Assembly (NCBI RefSeq): GCF_016741855.1
Contig: NZ_JAERRH010000002.1
Coordinates: 620,001-684,000, forward strand
Length of the DNA stretch: 64,000 bases
Source of the DNA: Streptomyces musisoli
GTDB lineage: Bacteria > Actinomycetota > Actinomycetes > Streptomycetales > Streptomycetaceae
Direction of reading: 5' to 3'
Position 1 is the stretch's first letter. Each line of letters opens with the position of its first letter. Made by a program: the position numbers and the translations under genes. The notes beneath the pieces were generated by a model, which saw only the letters and a list, made by a program, of their open reading frames with translations, was not told the origin of the DNA and made no database searches. Below are positions 1 to 8,396 of this stretch, piece after piece.

Positions 1-652
1 CGGGTGCCTGCTCGGCGGCCAGCCGGAACAGGCGGGCGGCGTCGAGGCGGTGCACCGCCGGCCAGCGGTGGGCGCCGTCGCCGAGGTGGCCGGAGACGCC
101 CTTGGCGCGGGCGGTGGCGACCAGGGCCGCCATGAAGCCGTTGTCCCCGTCGCCGTGGCAGGTGGGGGAGAGCCGCACCACGGAGGAGCGCACCCCGCGC
201 AAGGCGAGCGCGAGCGTGGCCTTCGCGGTGGCCGCCCGGACCGCGACGGGTGAGCCCTCGGCCGCGGGCATGTCCCGCTCGGTGGCGACCCGCCCGGGCG
301 CGACACCGAGCAGCCCGGAGGCCAGGACGAAGGGCCGGTCGGTGCCGGCGAGGGCGTCGCCGAGGGCGTCGACGGCGCGGCGGTCGGCCTCGGCCGCCCC
401 CTGGAAGTCCCCGCCGAAGGCCAGGTCGTGCTTGAAGGCGAGATGGATGACGCCGTCCGACGAGGCGGCCGCGTCCCGCAGGACGTCGAGGTCGTCGATG
501 GTGCCGCGGACGGCCCCGGCCCCCGCCGCGGCGAGCGCGTCTGCGGAGGCGTCGGACCGGGCCAGCCCGATGACGTGGTGCCCCGCCTCGACGAGGTCGG
601 GCACAAGGGCGGAGCCGATCCAGCCGGACGCCCCGGTCACGAAGATACGCAT
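1..652 (-). CDS. NAD-dependent epimerase/dehydratase (atypical SDR), cut by the window edge
   Basis: The N-terminus begins MRIFVTGASGWIGSALVPDL, which carries the extended-SDR dinucleotide-binding motif TGxxGxIG directly after the first strand. Later come VIHLAFKH and a serine-rich strand before the window edge. About 217 codons are visible and the 3' end lies outside the window. The family oxidises, reduces or epimerises nucleotide sugars or small carbonyl substrates in the cytoplasm, and the substrate cannot be read from the sequence. It is divergent from the TetR gene at 740, and the 87-bp gap contains two near-identical palindromes, so it is the likely target of that regulator. Confidence 0.85.
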   Translation of the reverse strand, partial: MRIFVTGASGWIGSALVPDLVEAGHHVIGLARSDASADALAAAGAGAVRGTIDDLDVLRDAAASSDGVIHLAFKHDLAFGGDFQGAAEADRRAVDALGDALAGTDRPFVLASGLLGVAPGRVATERDMPAAEGSPVAVRAATAKATLALALRGVRSSVVRLSPTCHGDGDNGFMAALVATARAKGVSGHLGDGAHRWPAVHRLDAARLFRLAAEQAP

Positions 653-673
653 GGGAAGCACCCCAGACTCTTT

Positions 674-692
674 GATGTCAGTGACTGTCATC
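674..692. promoter_or_regulatory. TetR-type operator, copy 1
   Basis: The palindrome GATGNCAGTNACTGNCATC is complete apart from its centre and one pair of positions. It sits in the divergent promoter between the epimerase and TetR genes. A second copy starts 32 bp further on, about three helical turns. Autoregulation plus repression of the epimerase is inferred. Confidence 0.65.
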
Positions 693-705
693 GACCCTAG
701 CATCT

Positions 706-724
706 GATGTCAGTCACTGCCATC
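706..724. promoter_or_regulatory. TetR-type operator, copy 2
   Basis: This is a second copy of the same 19-bp dyad as at 674-692, differing at only two positions. It ends 15 bp before the TetR start codon and probably overlaps the promoter or leader of the regulator. Confidence 0.65.
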
Positions 725-739
725 ACGTAGGATCTTGGC

Positions 740-1306
740 ATGGGCAGATGGGAGCCGAACGCGCGCGAGCGCCTGGCGGAAGCGGCGTTGGAGCTCTACA
801 GCGAGCGCGGGTACGAACAGACCACCGTGGCGGAGATCGCGAAGCGGGCCGGTCTGACCGAGCGGACTTTCTTCCGGCACTACGCCGACAAGCGGGAAGT
901 GCTGTTCGCCGGCTCCGGAGACCTTCAGGAGCTGTTCGTGCGGTCGGTCGCCGGCGCCCCGGAGGACGCGGCGGCGATCGACGCGCTGGCGTTCGGACTC
1001 GACGCGGTCGGTGAGGTCTTCGCCGACCGGCGGGCCTTCGCGCGCACGCGCCACGCCGTGATCACGGCCAACGCGGAACTCCGGGAACGCGAACTCATCA
1101 AGCTCGCCTCACTGTCGGCCGCGCTCGCCGACACCCTGCGCCGCCGGGGCGTCACCGAGCCGGCCGCCAGCCTGGCCGCCGAGGCCGCGGTGGCCGTCTT
1201 CAAGATCGGCTTCGAACGCTGGATCGAAGCGGCCGAGGAACGGGACATGGTCCAGCTGGTACGGGAGGCGCTGACCGAGTTCAAGGCAGTGGCCGCCGGC
1301 GGCTAG
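740..1306 (+). CDS. TetR/AcrR family transcriptional regulator
   Basis: A 188-residue protein with the classic N-terminal TetR helix-turn-helix: RERLAEAALELYSERGY, then TTVAEIAKRAGLTERTFFRHYADKREVLF at about residues 10-55. An alpha-helical ligand-binding region follows (residues 60-185). The length is typical of the family. It is divergent from an SDR gene, with two matching palindromes in between, which suggests local autoregulated control. The ligand is unknown. The ATG follows a weak AGGAT Shine-Dalgarno. Confidence 0.92.
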   Translation: MGRWEPNARERLAEAALELYSERGYEQTTVAEIAKRAGLTERTFFRHYADKREVLFAGSGDLQELFVRSVAGAPEDAAAIDALAFGLDAVGEVFADRRAFARTRHAVITANAELRERELIKLASLSAALADTLRRRGVTEPAASLAAEAAVAVFKIGFERWIEAAEERDMVQLVREALTEFKAVAAGG

Positions 1307-1365
1307 GTTCCACGCCCGGACGCGCGCGGGCTCCAGGCCTGGGGCCCAGGCCACCTGGCCCCAGG

Positions 1366-1470
1366 GCCACCGGGCGGGCTTCGCGGTCGCCAGGGCTCGG
1401 GGTCACCGGGTCTCGCGATCACCGGGTGGGCTCCGGGCCACCGGGATCCAAGGTCACCGGGCGGGCTCGC
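1366..1470. repeat. Degenerate CACCGGG tandem array
   Basis: Five imperfect copies of a unit resembling CACCGGGYGGGCTC, spaced 15-35 bp apart, lie between the TetR gene and the NmrA remnant. No gene is convincing here. Confidence 0.45.
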
Positions 1471-1529
1471 ACCACCGCGCTTCCCGGCGGCTCCCGCCGG
1501 ATCCGGGATGCAGGCCTGCCGGCGGCCTC

Positions 1530-1797
1530 CCCCCGCGGCGGCCGGCTCGAGTACTTCCTCGCACCACTGCCGGAACGTCGTCGGCGTTTTCGAGGCCCCG
1601 GTTCTTGGCCTCGAACATCTCGACCATCGCCTGCGCCATCGCCTCGCTCGTCCCGAAGCCGGTGAGACGCTCCTTGAGCGCCGCGCCCGGCACCTGGCGG
1701 TAACCGATCCGGGTAGCCGCAGGGCCTCCCCGCGGTCGAGCAGATCGTCCCCGAGCAGACGGCCGATGGCACTGGTGGGTGCAGTGATCACGATCAT
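1530..1797 (-). pseudogene. NmrA-type NAD(P)-binding protein, internally deleted and frameshifted
   Basis: The start has a good Shine-Dalgarno (GAGGAAACACCTCACATG) and reads MIVITAPTSAIGRLLGDDLL, the Rossmann start of NmrA/QOR2-like proteins. After about 35 residues the frame changes and continues as the family's C-terminus: GYRQVPGAALKERL, then AMVEMFEAKNRGL at about 1600-1700. The frame then returns to the first one for PTTFRQWCEEVLEPA. Roughly 170 residues of the usual ~285 are missing. The intact ends with a missing middle point to an internal deletion plus frameshifts, so no functional product is expected. Confidence 0.7.
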
Positions 1798-1893
1798 GTG
1801 AGGTGTTTCCTCTTTCTGGCGGTGGGACGGGGATCCGGTTTCCGCAGGGGAGAGGGAGACTCGGCCGGCACCGGGGCCCGGCGGGGACCCGGC

Positions 1894-1950
1894 AGCTGAT
1901 CCCGCGAGGAGTAGCTGATCCGGCGACGAGCAGTTGATCCCCCGACGAGC
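1894..1950. repeat. 19-bp tandem repeat, three copies
   Basis: Three head-to-tail copies of a unit close to AGCTGATCCGGCGACGAGC start at 1894, 1913 and 1932. They sit in the 230-bp gap between the NmrA pseudogene start and the beta-propeller gene stop, where no gene is seen. Confidence 0.6.
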
Positions 1951-2027
1951 AGCCGAGCTGCCGGTTCCGCGGCGAGTAACTGGTCGTACGACGACCGGCT
2001 GGTGCCGCGACGGGGGCTGCGACGGTG

Positions 2028-3128
2028 TCAGGCCGGGCGTGGGATGTACGCCAGCCCGTGCGCGCCGGGCTCTGCGTACTTGGCGATGTCGAGCCGGCCC
2101 AGACGCTCCAGCGTCTCCAGGTCGACGATGTCGACGGTGGACGAGACGACGCACGCGACGTAGCCGATCCGGCCGTCGGGGGAGGAGGTGATGGTCAGCG
2201 GGCCCAGTCCGATCTCCAGCTCGCCGAGCCGCCGGCGGCTGTCCGCGGAGAACACCGACAGACGGCCCGGTGCCTGCCGGCCGAGCCGGTACACCGGGTC
2301 GGGTTCGATCCGCATCTCGCCGGCGAGCAGCTTGCCCGTCGACGTCAGATGCACCGGCATGACGACGTTGTCCGCGGGCAGCGTGTCGATCACTGAGGCC
2401 GTCCGGGCATCGATGACCCGGATGCCGTCGGCCGGCCGCTCCTCCACGTGCCCGGCGAAGACCCCGGCGTAGGGCGCGGCGACGAACACGAGGCTGCCGT
2501 CGGCCGAGACGGCGAGCCCCTCGCTGCCCGGCACCTCGGCCCTGGCGGTCATGACGCCGCGTTCGAGGTCCACCACCGACACGAACGGCGCTTCCTTGTT
2601 GGTGGCGTAACCCGTCCTGCCCGCCGGGTCGATGGCGAACCAGTGCGGGCCCGGCGCGTCCGTGTCGATCCTGCCCACCGGCCGACGGGTCGCCGTGTCG
2701 ATCACGACCACGCCGCCCGGCCGGTCCGCCGATCCCTCCACGCTGACGTAGAGGAGACGGCGGACCGGGTCCAGGGCCAGCCCGTGCGGCCCGTGCTCCG
2801 GGGCGAGGTCGACGACCTCGACCACCCGGCGGGTGTCGGGGTCGATGACGGTCACCTCGGTGCGCCGGCCGCCGTTCGCGTGGTAGTAGCCCGAGTGATA
2901 CGCCGACGTGCACCACAGCAGCCGCTGCGTCGGGTCGAAGCACAACTCGTGCGGCTCGGCCAGGACTTCGGTCGTACCGAGCAGCCGGTCGGAGGCGGCG
3001 TCGAAGAACGAGACCGTCGCCCCGCTCTGGCTGACGACCGCCAGCACATCGCCTGCTCGGCCGGCGCGGGCGGACTGCGGCGCAAGGGGAGCGGACCGCG
3101 GCGCAGGGGGACGGGAGGACTGCTGCAT
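2028..3128 (-). CDS. YVTN-type beta-propeller protein (about 366 aa)
   Basis: The protein is built from repeated blades of the type TVIDPDTRRVVEVVDL, GLALDPVRRLLYVS, VVVIDTATRRPVGRID and VDIVDLETLERLGRLDIA. This is the pattern of YVTN/surface-layer-like seven-bladed propellers. The open frame extends further upstream, but the ATG at 3128 is chosen because AGGAG lies 9-10 bases before it and the upstream residues are not protein-like. No convincing signal peptide follows that start, so location is unclear. It is divergent from a LysR gene with a partial dyad between them, and is probably that regulator's target. Ligand or enzymatic role is unknown. Confidence 0.8.
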   Translation of the reverse strand: MQQSSRPPAPRSAPLAPQSARAGRAGDVLAVVSQSGATVSFFDAASDRLLGTTEVLAEPHELCFDPTQRLLWCTSAYHSGYYHANGGRRTEVTVIDPDTRRVVEVVDLAPEHGPHGLALDPVRRLLYVSVEGSADRPGGVVVIDTATRRPVGRIDTDAPGPHWFAIDPAGRTGYATNKEAPFVSVVDLERGVMTARAEVPGSEGLAVSADGSLVFVAAPYAGVFAGHVEERPADGIRVIDARTASVIDTLPADNVVMPVHLTSTGKLLAGEMRIEPDPVYRLGRQAPGRLSVFSADSRRRLGELEIGLGPLTITSSPDGRIGYVACVVSSTVDIVDLETLERLGRLDIAKYAEPGAHGLAYIPRPA

Positions 3129-3215
3129 GAAAGAGGCTCCTCGGACGAGTCGTCGGGAGGCCGCACGTCCCGGCGGCCACATCCACTCTCCGCACGGCGG
3201 AACGCCGGAACAATG

Positions 3216-3238
3216 CAATGATCGGCATCTCATTATTG
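3216..3238. promoter_or_regulatory. Candidate LysR operator in a divergent promoter
   Basis: An imperfect dyad with outer arms CAATGAT and ATTATTG lies between the beta-propeller and LysR genes. It is the only AT-rich block in the 143-bp gap. The T-N11-A style spacing fits LysR sites, but binding is inferred. Confidence 0.4.
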
Positions 3239-3271
3239 ACTGAGGCGTAAGACTCCAGTTCAGGAGCTTGA

Positions 3272-4162
3272 ATGGATCTCAATCTGCTGAGAGTTCTGGA
3301 CGCTCTACTCCAGGAGAACAGCGTGACCCGCGCCGCGGAGCGCCTGGGGACGTCCGCCGCGGCCGTCAGCCGCACGCTGGCCCGGCTCCGCCGCGCCGTC
3401 GGCGACCCGCTGCTCGTCCGCGCCGGGCAGGGCATGGTGCCTACCCCGCGGGCCCTGGAACTGCGAGACGAGGTCGCCGCGTTGCTGCGCAACTGTGACA
3501 ACGTCCTGCGTCCCGGGGCCGGTTTCGACGCCGCTCATCTCCAGCGCACCTTCACCGTGCAGGCGGCCGACCTGCTTCTGACAGGGCTGGCCGGTACGTT
3601 GACCGACCGGATCCACGCGGAGGCCCCGCACGTGGACGTGGTGTTCCTGCCGGAGGCGATCGAGGGCGGCCCAGGACTGAGGCAGGGCTCGGTGGACGTC
3701 GAACTGGGCGTCCTCGGCCACCTGGACCCGGAGGTCCACACCCGGCAGCTCACCCGGACGACGCTGGTCGGCGTCGCCCGGCGCGGTCATCCGCTCTTCG
3801 ACGGGCACATCGACGCCCGCCGGTTCGCGGCGGCCGACCACATCGGCATCTCCCGGCTGGGCAAGCGCCTCGGACCCATCGACAGCGCACTCGCGGAGCG
3901 CGGGCTGCGGCGCCGTACCGCGGTCGTCGTGCCCAGCCACACCAGCGCGATGCTGCTCGCCCGCGCCACCGACCTCGTCGCCCTCACCCTCGCCGAGTGG
4001 CTGCCCGACACCATCGCCGCACTGGGCCTGCGCACCTTCCCCATCCCCCTCGACCTGGGCCCGCTCGACCTCGGCATGGCCTGGCACCCACGCAACTCGG
4101 CCGATCCCGGCCACCGTTGGTTCCGCGACCACCTGGCGTCCGCCGTCCTGACGCCGTCATGA
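3272..4162 (+). CDS. LysR family transcriptional regulator
   Basis: A 296-residue protein with an N-terminal LysR helix-turn-helix (MDLNLLRVLDALLQENSVTR, then AAERLGTSAAAVSRTLARLR) and a periplasmic-binding-protein-like effector domain from about residue 90. The form with DPLLVRAGQGMVPTPRA resembles the NodD/PnbR-like branch. It is divergent from the beta-propeller gene. LysR proteins normally activate the divergent gene when a small co-inducer is bound, and the co-inducer is unknown here. Confidence 0.9.
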   Translation: MDLNLLRVLDALLQENSVTRAAERLGTSAAAVSRTLARLRRAVGDPLLVRAGQGMVPTPRALELRDEVAALLRNCDNVLRPGAGFDAAHLQRTFTVQAADLLLTGLAGTLTDRIHAEAPHVDVVFLPEAIEGGPGLRQGSVDVELGVLGHLDPEVHTRQLTRTTLVGVARRGHPLFDGHIDARRFAAADHIGISRLGKRLGPIDSALAERGLRRRTAVVVPSHTSAMLLARATDLVALTLAEWLPDTIAALGLRTFPIPLDLGPLDLGMAWHPRNSADPGHRWFRDHLASAVLTPS

Positions 4163-4268
4163 CGCCTTCTTGGCGCCGTCCTGGCGCCGTCCGGGAAGGC
4201 GAACGACGACAGCGGACGGCCGAACCGGGTCCCGTAGCCTGGAAGATGGAACCCCGGAGACTGGAACA

Positions 4269-4316
4269 GGATGCTGGACGCACCGGATGCTGGACGCACC
4301 GGATGCCGGACAGAAG
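4269..4316. repeat. 16-bp tandem repeat
   Basis: Two perfect copies of GGATGCTGGACGCACC (4269-4284 and 4285-4300) and a decayed third lie between the LysR gene and the FAD subunit gene. No gene is supported in 4163-4526. Confidence 0.6.
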
Positions 4317-4526
4317 CACCGGTTACCAGGCACACCGGGTGCCGCTGGCCAGTGACGTGCGGCCCGTTGACGGCTTTCCGACGCCGTGGCCGGTCAGCGC
4401 GCGTCGCATGCTCGTGTGAGCCCTGGACGCGCCCCCGTCCCCGCGACAAGACTGCGCTGTCGGCGGGCAGGTGGCCGGGCGCCGCCCGCCCATCGTCCCG
4501 AGCCCCAGGAAGGCAGGTCGGCCGCT

Positions 4527-5249
4527 GTGCTGTTGCGTCTGCCCACGTCCGTGCCGGAAGCCCAGGAGTGCCTCGCCGAGGGGGCCGTGCCCATAGGCGG
4601 GGCGACGCTTGTCTGGGCGACCTGGCAGCGCGACGGATTCCCCGAACTCGCGATATCGCTGAGCGAGTTGCCGGAGGCCAACGTCATAGGAAAGGAGACC
4701 GTCGGCAGCGCCGTGGTCCTGCACCGCATCGACACCCGCGTACCGGACGTCCTGCGGCTGGCCGCCGCCACGGTCGGCACCGGCGCCGTGCGGCGGACGG
4801 CGACCGTCGGCGGCAACATCGTCGGCAGTACGCTGCGTTGCCTGCTGCCCCCCGCGCTCGTCCTCGACGCCCGTGCCACGGTCCTGGAATCCGACGGCGT
4901 CCGCGAGGCGGACCTGGCGGAGGTGGTCGCCAAGCGTCCCCTGCTGCTCACCCTGCGCTGGCGCACACCGATCGCCTCGGCGTACCGCAAACTGCCCGGC
5001 GAGGCCGGCGGGGAGCCACCCCTCGTAGTGGCCTCGGCCCTGCACTCCGGGGACGGGACGCCGGAGCGCCTGCGCGTCGCCGTACGGGACGGCTACGACG
5101 TGCTCAGCGGCACCGCCCTCGGCGGCGCCGACGCCGAGGAGACCCTGGACACCCTGCGCGCCACGGGCCTCGGCGACCTGCCGGCCGCCGCGTGGGACGT
5201 CGTACGCGCCCAGGTCCCCCGCCTGTTGGAGCACCGCGGCGCGGACTGA
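4527..5249 (+). CDS. FAD-binding subunit of a molybdopterin-type dehydrogenase (CoxM/XdhB-like), orphan
   Basis: From the GTG at 4527 the protein has 240 residues. It shows the two FAD pyrophosphate motifs of this family: VPIGGATLVW near residue 21 and RRTATVGGNIVGST near residue 90. A C-terminal CODH-FAD-like domain includes AYRKLPGEAGGE. These subunits shuttle electrons between Fe-S and molybdenum subunits of xanthine, CO or aldehyde dehydrogenases. Neither partner subunit is encoded nearby, which is unusual. The frame is open 47 codons upstream, but that extension is low-complexity and the GTG has GGAAGGCAGG upstream. Family length is nearer 280-300, so the protein is slightly short. Confidence 0.75.
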   Translation: MLLRLPTSVPEAQECLAEGAVPIGGATLVWATWQRDGFPELAISLSELPEANVIGKETVGSAVVLHRIDTRVPDVLRLAAATVGTGAVRRTATVGGNIVGSTLRCLLPPALVLDARATVLESDGVREADLAEVVAKRPLLLTLRWRTPIASAYRKLPGEAGGEPPLVVASALHSGDGTPERLRVAVRDGYDVLSGTALGGADAEETLDTLRATGLGDLPAAAWDVVRAQVPRLLEHRGAD

Positions 5250-5360
5250 GGAGGCGGACGGTCGGGCCCTGTCGTTTGCGGTCTTCGCAAAGAAACTGGT
5301 CGATGGGCGTGCTGCTGCCCGAGCCTGACCCGGTACGACCCGTGTACCGGAGAGGTGACG

Positions 5361-6797
5361 ATGACCGTGACGACTTCCCCCGCTCAACCCGCTGCGCTGA
5401 GCAAACGCAGACGCTGGACGGTGCTGGCCGTCTGCTGCCTGAGCATGTTCCTGGTCGGCCTGGACACCACCGTCGTCAACGTCGGCCTGCCCGCCATCGG
5501 CAGGGGTCTGGACGTGGGGACACGCAGCCTGGAGTGGACCGTGGACGCGTACACCGTCGTCCTGGCCGGCCTGCTGATCTCCTCCGGTGCGCTGGCGGAC
5601 CGGTTCGGGCGCCGACGGGTGTTCCAGTGGGGGCTGACGGTGTTCGGCGTGGCCTCGCTGGCCTGCGCGCTGGCCCCGTCGGTGGGCGCGCTGGTCGCGG
5701 CCCGCGCGGCGCAGGGGATCGGCGCCTCCATGCTCAGCCCCGTGGCCCTCGCGATCGTGGTGAACGCGATGCCCGATCCGCGGGAGCGGGCCCAGGCGAT
5801 CGGCGTCTGGGGCTCGGTGTTCGGGCTCAGCATGGCCGCAGGCCCGGTCACCGGCGGTGCCCTCGTCGCGGGCCTCGGCTGGCGGTCGCTGTTCTGGATC
5901 AACGCCCCGGTCATCGTGGCCGCCCTCGTACTCAGCGCGGTGTTCGTGCCCGAGTCCCGGGCGCCGAAGGCACGGCGGCTCGACATTCCGGGGCAGATCC
6001 TGCTGACCGTGACCATCGGGATGTGGGTCGGCGTACTCATCGAGGGCCCCCGCATCGGCTGGTCGTCACCGGCCGCCCTGACCGCCTACGCCGTCGCCGT
6101 CGCGGCTACAGCAGGATTCGTGCGGGTGGAGTTCCGGCGCGAGGAGCCGCTGATGGATCCCCGGCTCTTCCGGGGCACCGCGTTCAGCGGCGCGGTCCTG
6201 GGCGCCGTGGCGGTGTTCGTCGCCCTGAACGCGGCGCTGCTGCTCAACACCCTCTACCTTCAGCACACCCGGGGATTCACCCCGCTGGCCGCGGGCGCGG
6301 CGACGCTCCCCATGGCGGTCGGGGCGACCGTCTGCGCACCGTGGTCCGGCCGTCTGGTGGGCCGCGTGGGTCCGCGGCCGCCGCTGTGGGTGGCGGGCGG
6401 CTTCCTCACCGCCGGCGGGCTGTGCCTGGTCGGGCTCGACCGGCACACGAGCGTCTTCCTGCTCCTGTTCGCTTATCTGCTCATCGGCGTCGGGTTCGGC
6501 TTCGCCAACGCCCCGATCACGAACACGGCGGTCAGCGGGCTGCCTCCCGCCCGGGCCGGCGTGGCGGGCGCCATCACGTCGACCGCACGCCAGGTCGGCG
6601 CGGCCCTCGGCATCGCCCTGGCCGGCGGCCTGGTCGCGGGCGAGGGCCCGGCGGGACTCGCCCACGCCTCCCGCCCGGGCTGGTTCCTGGTCGCCGCCTG
6701 CGGAGTCGTCGTCCTCCTCGTGGCCTGGGCGGCACGGCCGCAGGCACCGGTGCGGGACGAGTCATCCGGCACACCCTCGGTGGCGCGGGCACGCTGA
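5361..6797 (+). CDS. MFS transporter, DHA2 (14-TM) drug exporter family
   Basis: A 478-residue, strongly hydrophobic protein. It carries DHA2 signatures: motif D1 (LDTTVVNVGLPAI) in the first helix, motif A (GALADRFGRRRVF) between TM2 and TM3, and motif C-like GPVTGGALVAGLGWRSLFWIN after TM5. This predicts a proton-coupled exporter of drugs or metabolites in the cytoplasmic membrane. GGAGAGG ends 5 bases before the ATG at 5361; a GTG two codons earlier overlaps that ribosome site and is less likely. It is downstream of the FAD subunit by about 110 bp, and no regulator is adjacent. Confidence 0.9.
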   Translation: MTVTTSPAQPAALSKRRRWTVLAVCCLSMFLVGLDTTVVNVGLPAIGRGLDVGTRSLEWTVDAYTVVLAGLLISSGALADRFGRRRVFQWGLTVFGVASLACALAPSVGALVAARAAQGIGASMLSPVALAIVVNAMPDPRERAQAIGVWGSVFGLSMAAGPVTGGALVAGLGWRSLFWINAPVIVAALVLSAVFVPESRAPKARRLDIPGQILLTVTIGMWVGVLIEGPRIGWSSPAALTAYAVAVAATAGFVRVEFRREEPLMDPRLFRGTAFSGAVLGAVAVFVALNAALLLNTLYLQHTRGFTPLAAGAATLPMAVGATVCAPWSGRLVGRVGPRPPLWVAGGFLTAGGLCLVGLDRHTSVFLLLFAYLLIGVGFGFANAPITNTAVSGLPPARAGVAGAITSTARQVGAALGIALAGGLVAGEGPAGLAHASRPGWFLVAACGVVVLLVAWAARPQAPVRDESSGTPSVARAR

Positions 6798-7125
6798 GGG
6801 CGTGGCGCACCGGCGCGCCGCGGAAGTCCCGACCCTGATTCAACAGCCAGGTTCCTGTGAGTACTTCGTAAGGCAGCCCCCACGCTCCGCACGGTGGGAG
6901 CTACCACCGACAACCTCTCGTGGAACCGTCGGTTGGAGCCGGGACCGGCTGCACCGCTGTTCCGCTCGACCGGGGCGCGCCGAGTGCACGGGACCCGGCA
7001 CCTGCGGGTGTCTTCCGAGTGGCGTGGGGCATCCGTGACCGCCGTTGGCGAGCGTGCGATGCCGGGAGATAGCCTCGCACTCGCAAAGATCAAGGTCCGA
7101 TACTCAACAACGGGGTCTCTCAGGC

Positions 7126-7644
7126 ATGTCGACGCCTCCGCCGCAGTACCAGAATCAGCCGCCGTACGGGCAGCCGCAGCAGCCCTACGGATACCCGCAG
7201 CAGCCTCAGGCGTCATACGGGCACCCGCAGCAGCCACAGCCCCAGGCCAACTACGGTCACCCCCAGCAGCCGCAGCCTCCCCGTGGACCGCAGCGGCCGC
7301 AGCCGGGCGGGATGGGCCGGATGCTGAGGTCCGCCGTCATCGTCATAGCCGTGTTCGGCGCCCTCGGCTACTGGGTCTGGGACTACAACACCGATCCCAA
7401 TGGCGGCAAGGCGAAGAAGGAGGCCGAGGCGGCGTCGCACAACCCCACCATCGGCGACTGCGTCAAGGTCGAGGACCCTCAGGGCAGTCCGGTTCCGACG
7501 GTCGTCGACTGCGACTCTCCCGAGGCCGAGTACAAGATGGGCGACTTGGTGGTCGCGGACCAGCGGTGCGGGGCCGACTTCGACTACGGCATCAAGGTCA
7601 CCCGCCGGGGCCGCGGCTCCACGATGTGCTTCACGAAGCTCTGA
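7126..7644 (+). CDS. LppU/SCO3897-like membrane-anchored protein
   Basis: A 172-residue protein. Residues 1-60 are a proline/glutamine/tyrosine-rich repeat region (YGQPQQPYGYPQQP-like units), followed by one transmembrane helix (VIVIAVFGALGYWVW, about residues 66-82) and an extracellular domain. That domain has paired cysteines, with motifs GDCVKVED, VDCDSPEAEYKMG and RCGADF. This matches the actinobacterial LppU/SCO3897 family of unknown function. The ATG at 7126 is chosen because it starts the repeat region directly; the upstream in-frame extension is not protein-like. Confidence 0.8.
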   Translation: MSTPPPQYQNQPPYGQPQQPYGYPQQPQASYGHPQQPQPQANYGHPQQPQPPRGPQRPQPGGMGRMLRSAVIVIAVFGALGYWVWDYNTDPNGGKAKKEAEAASHNPTIGDCVKVEDPQGSPVPTVVDCDSPEAEYKMGDLVVADQRCGADFDYGIKVTRRGRGSTMCFTKL

Positions 7645-7739
7645 GCCTCTGACACGTCCGGGGGCGCCGTTCGCAGGAGGCCACGTGGTCAGCGCGTCCT
7701 CTGCGCGCCAGGACGGGCGACGCCGAGCACTGCCGAGAC

Positions 7740-8162
7740 GTGACCGTGACCGTGCTCCCGGACGAAGAACTACAAGATCCTCTACGAACAGCGAACAGCG
7801 AACAGCGAACAGCGAACAGCGAACAGCGAACCGCGAACCGCGAACCGCGAACCGAGAACAGCGAACTGCGGGCCGAGGACCGCGGACTGCGAACCGCGGG
7901 CGGTGCGGTGGCGGCCTTCACCACGCGGCCTTCGCCGTGGCCGGCCCGCACGGCCGAGGCGTGGCATGCCGGGGTGACCAGTGCATGCGCGCTCACCACG
8001 CCGCACACCGCCGAGGCCCTGCACGTCCAGGTGGAGCCGGCTGCGGGGTTCCGGGGTTGGGCCGGGTGCATCCTGGGTGCCCCGGCCCGCACCACCATGG
8101 GCGCGCCCGTACGCCTCCGGTTGATGTACGCGCCGAAGGCGCCGATGCTGTGCCGGCCTTGA
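7740..8162 (+). CDS. Possible hypothetical protein containing a heptad DNA repeat (uncertain)
   Basis: This frame has about 90% G/C third positions from roughly 7905 to the stop and encodes a plausible segment (for example HVQVEPAAGFRGWAG). The first 55 codons are generated by a 7-bp DNA repeat and have atypical codons. I recognise no family. It may be the C-terminal remnant of a lost gene joined to a repeat array. The remainder of 7645-8396 holds no other supported gene. Confidence 0.25.
   Translation: MTVTVLPDEELQDPLRTANSEQRTANSEQRTANREPRTENSELRAEDRGLRTAGGAVAAFTTRPSPWPARTAEAWHAGVTSACALTTPHTAEALHVQVEPAAGFRGWAGCILGAPARTTMGAPVRLRLMYAPKAPMLCRP
7785..7870. repeat. Heptanucleotide tandem array (CGAACAG/CGAACCG)
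   Basis: Six perfect copies of CGAACAG (7785-7826) are followed by four of CGAACCG (7827-7854) and degenerate copies to about 7870. A 7-bp unit changes reading frame each copy, so changes in copy number would shift any overlapping frame. Confidence 0.85.
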
Positions 8163-8335
8163 CGGCGGGGCCGTTCGCGCACATCCACGTCATGCAGACC
8201 TGCCGCCCGCGAGTGGCCCGGCGTTGCGGCCTTCCGGCAGGACCGCGGAGAAGCCGACGGGGCTTCCTGCCGTCCGCCCCGCCCGGGCCGGCCGAGGCAC
8301 GAGTCAGTTACGCAGCGTGAACTTTCCGAGGGATG

Positions 8336-8365
8336 TCAACCGGATCCCGGCTGCTGTGCGTACGG
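8336..8365 (+). promoter_or_regulatory. Candidate ECF-type promoter of the sigma operon
   Basis: TCAACC at 8336-8341 and CGTACGG at 8359-8365 are separated by 17 bp. They resemble the AAC at -35 and CGT at -10 of ECF promoters and lie about 30 bp before the sigma gene, so autoregulation is suggested. Confidence 0.3.
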
Positions 8366-8396
8366 ATGGTGACAGCACAGCCCAGGGAGCCCGGGA

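Noticed and set aside
1303..3501. Very long minus-strand open frame spanning the NmrA remnant and the beta-propeller gene
   Set aside because: It is an antisense/other-frame shadow. Only the short NmrA start and end inside it are protein-like, and the beta-propeller frame explains 2028-3128.
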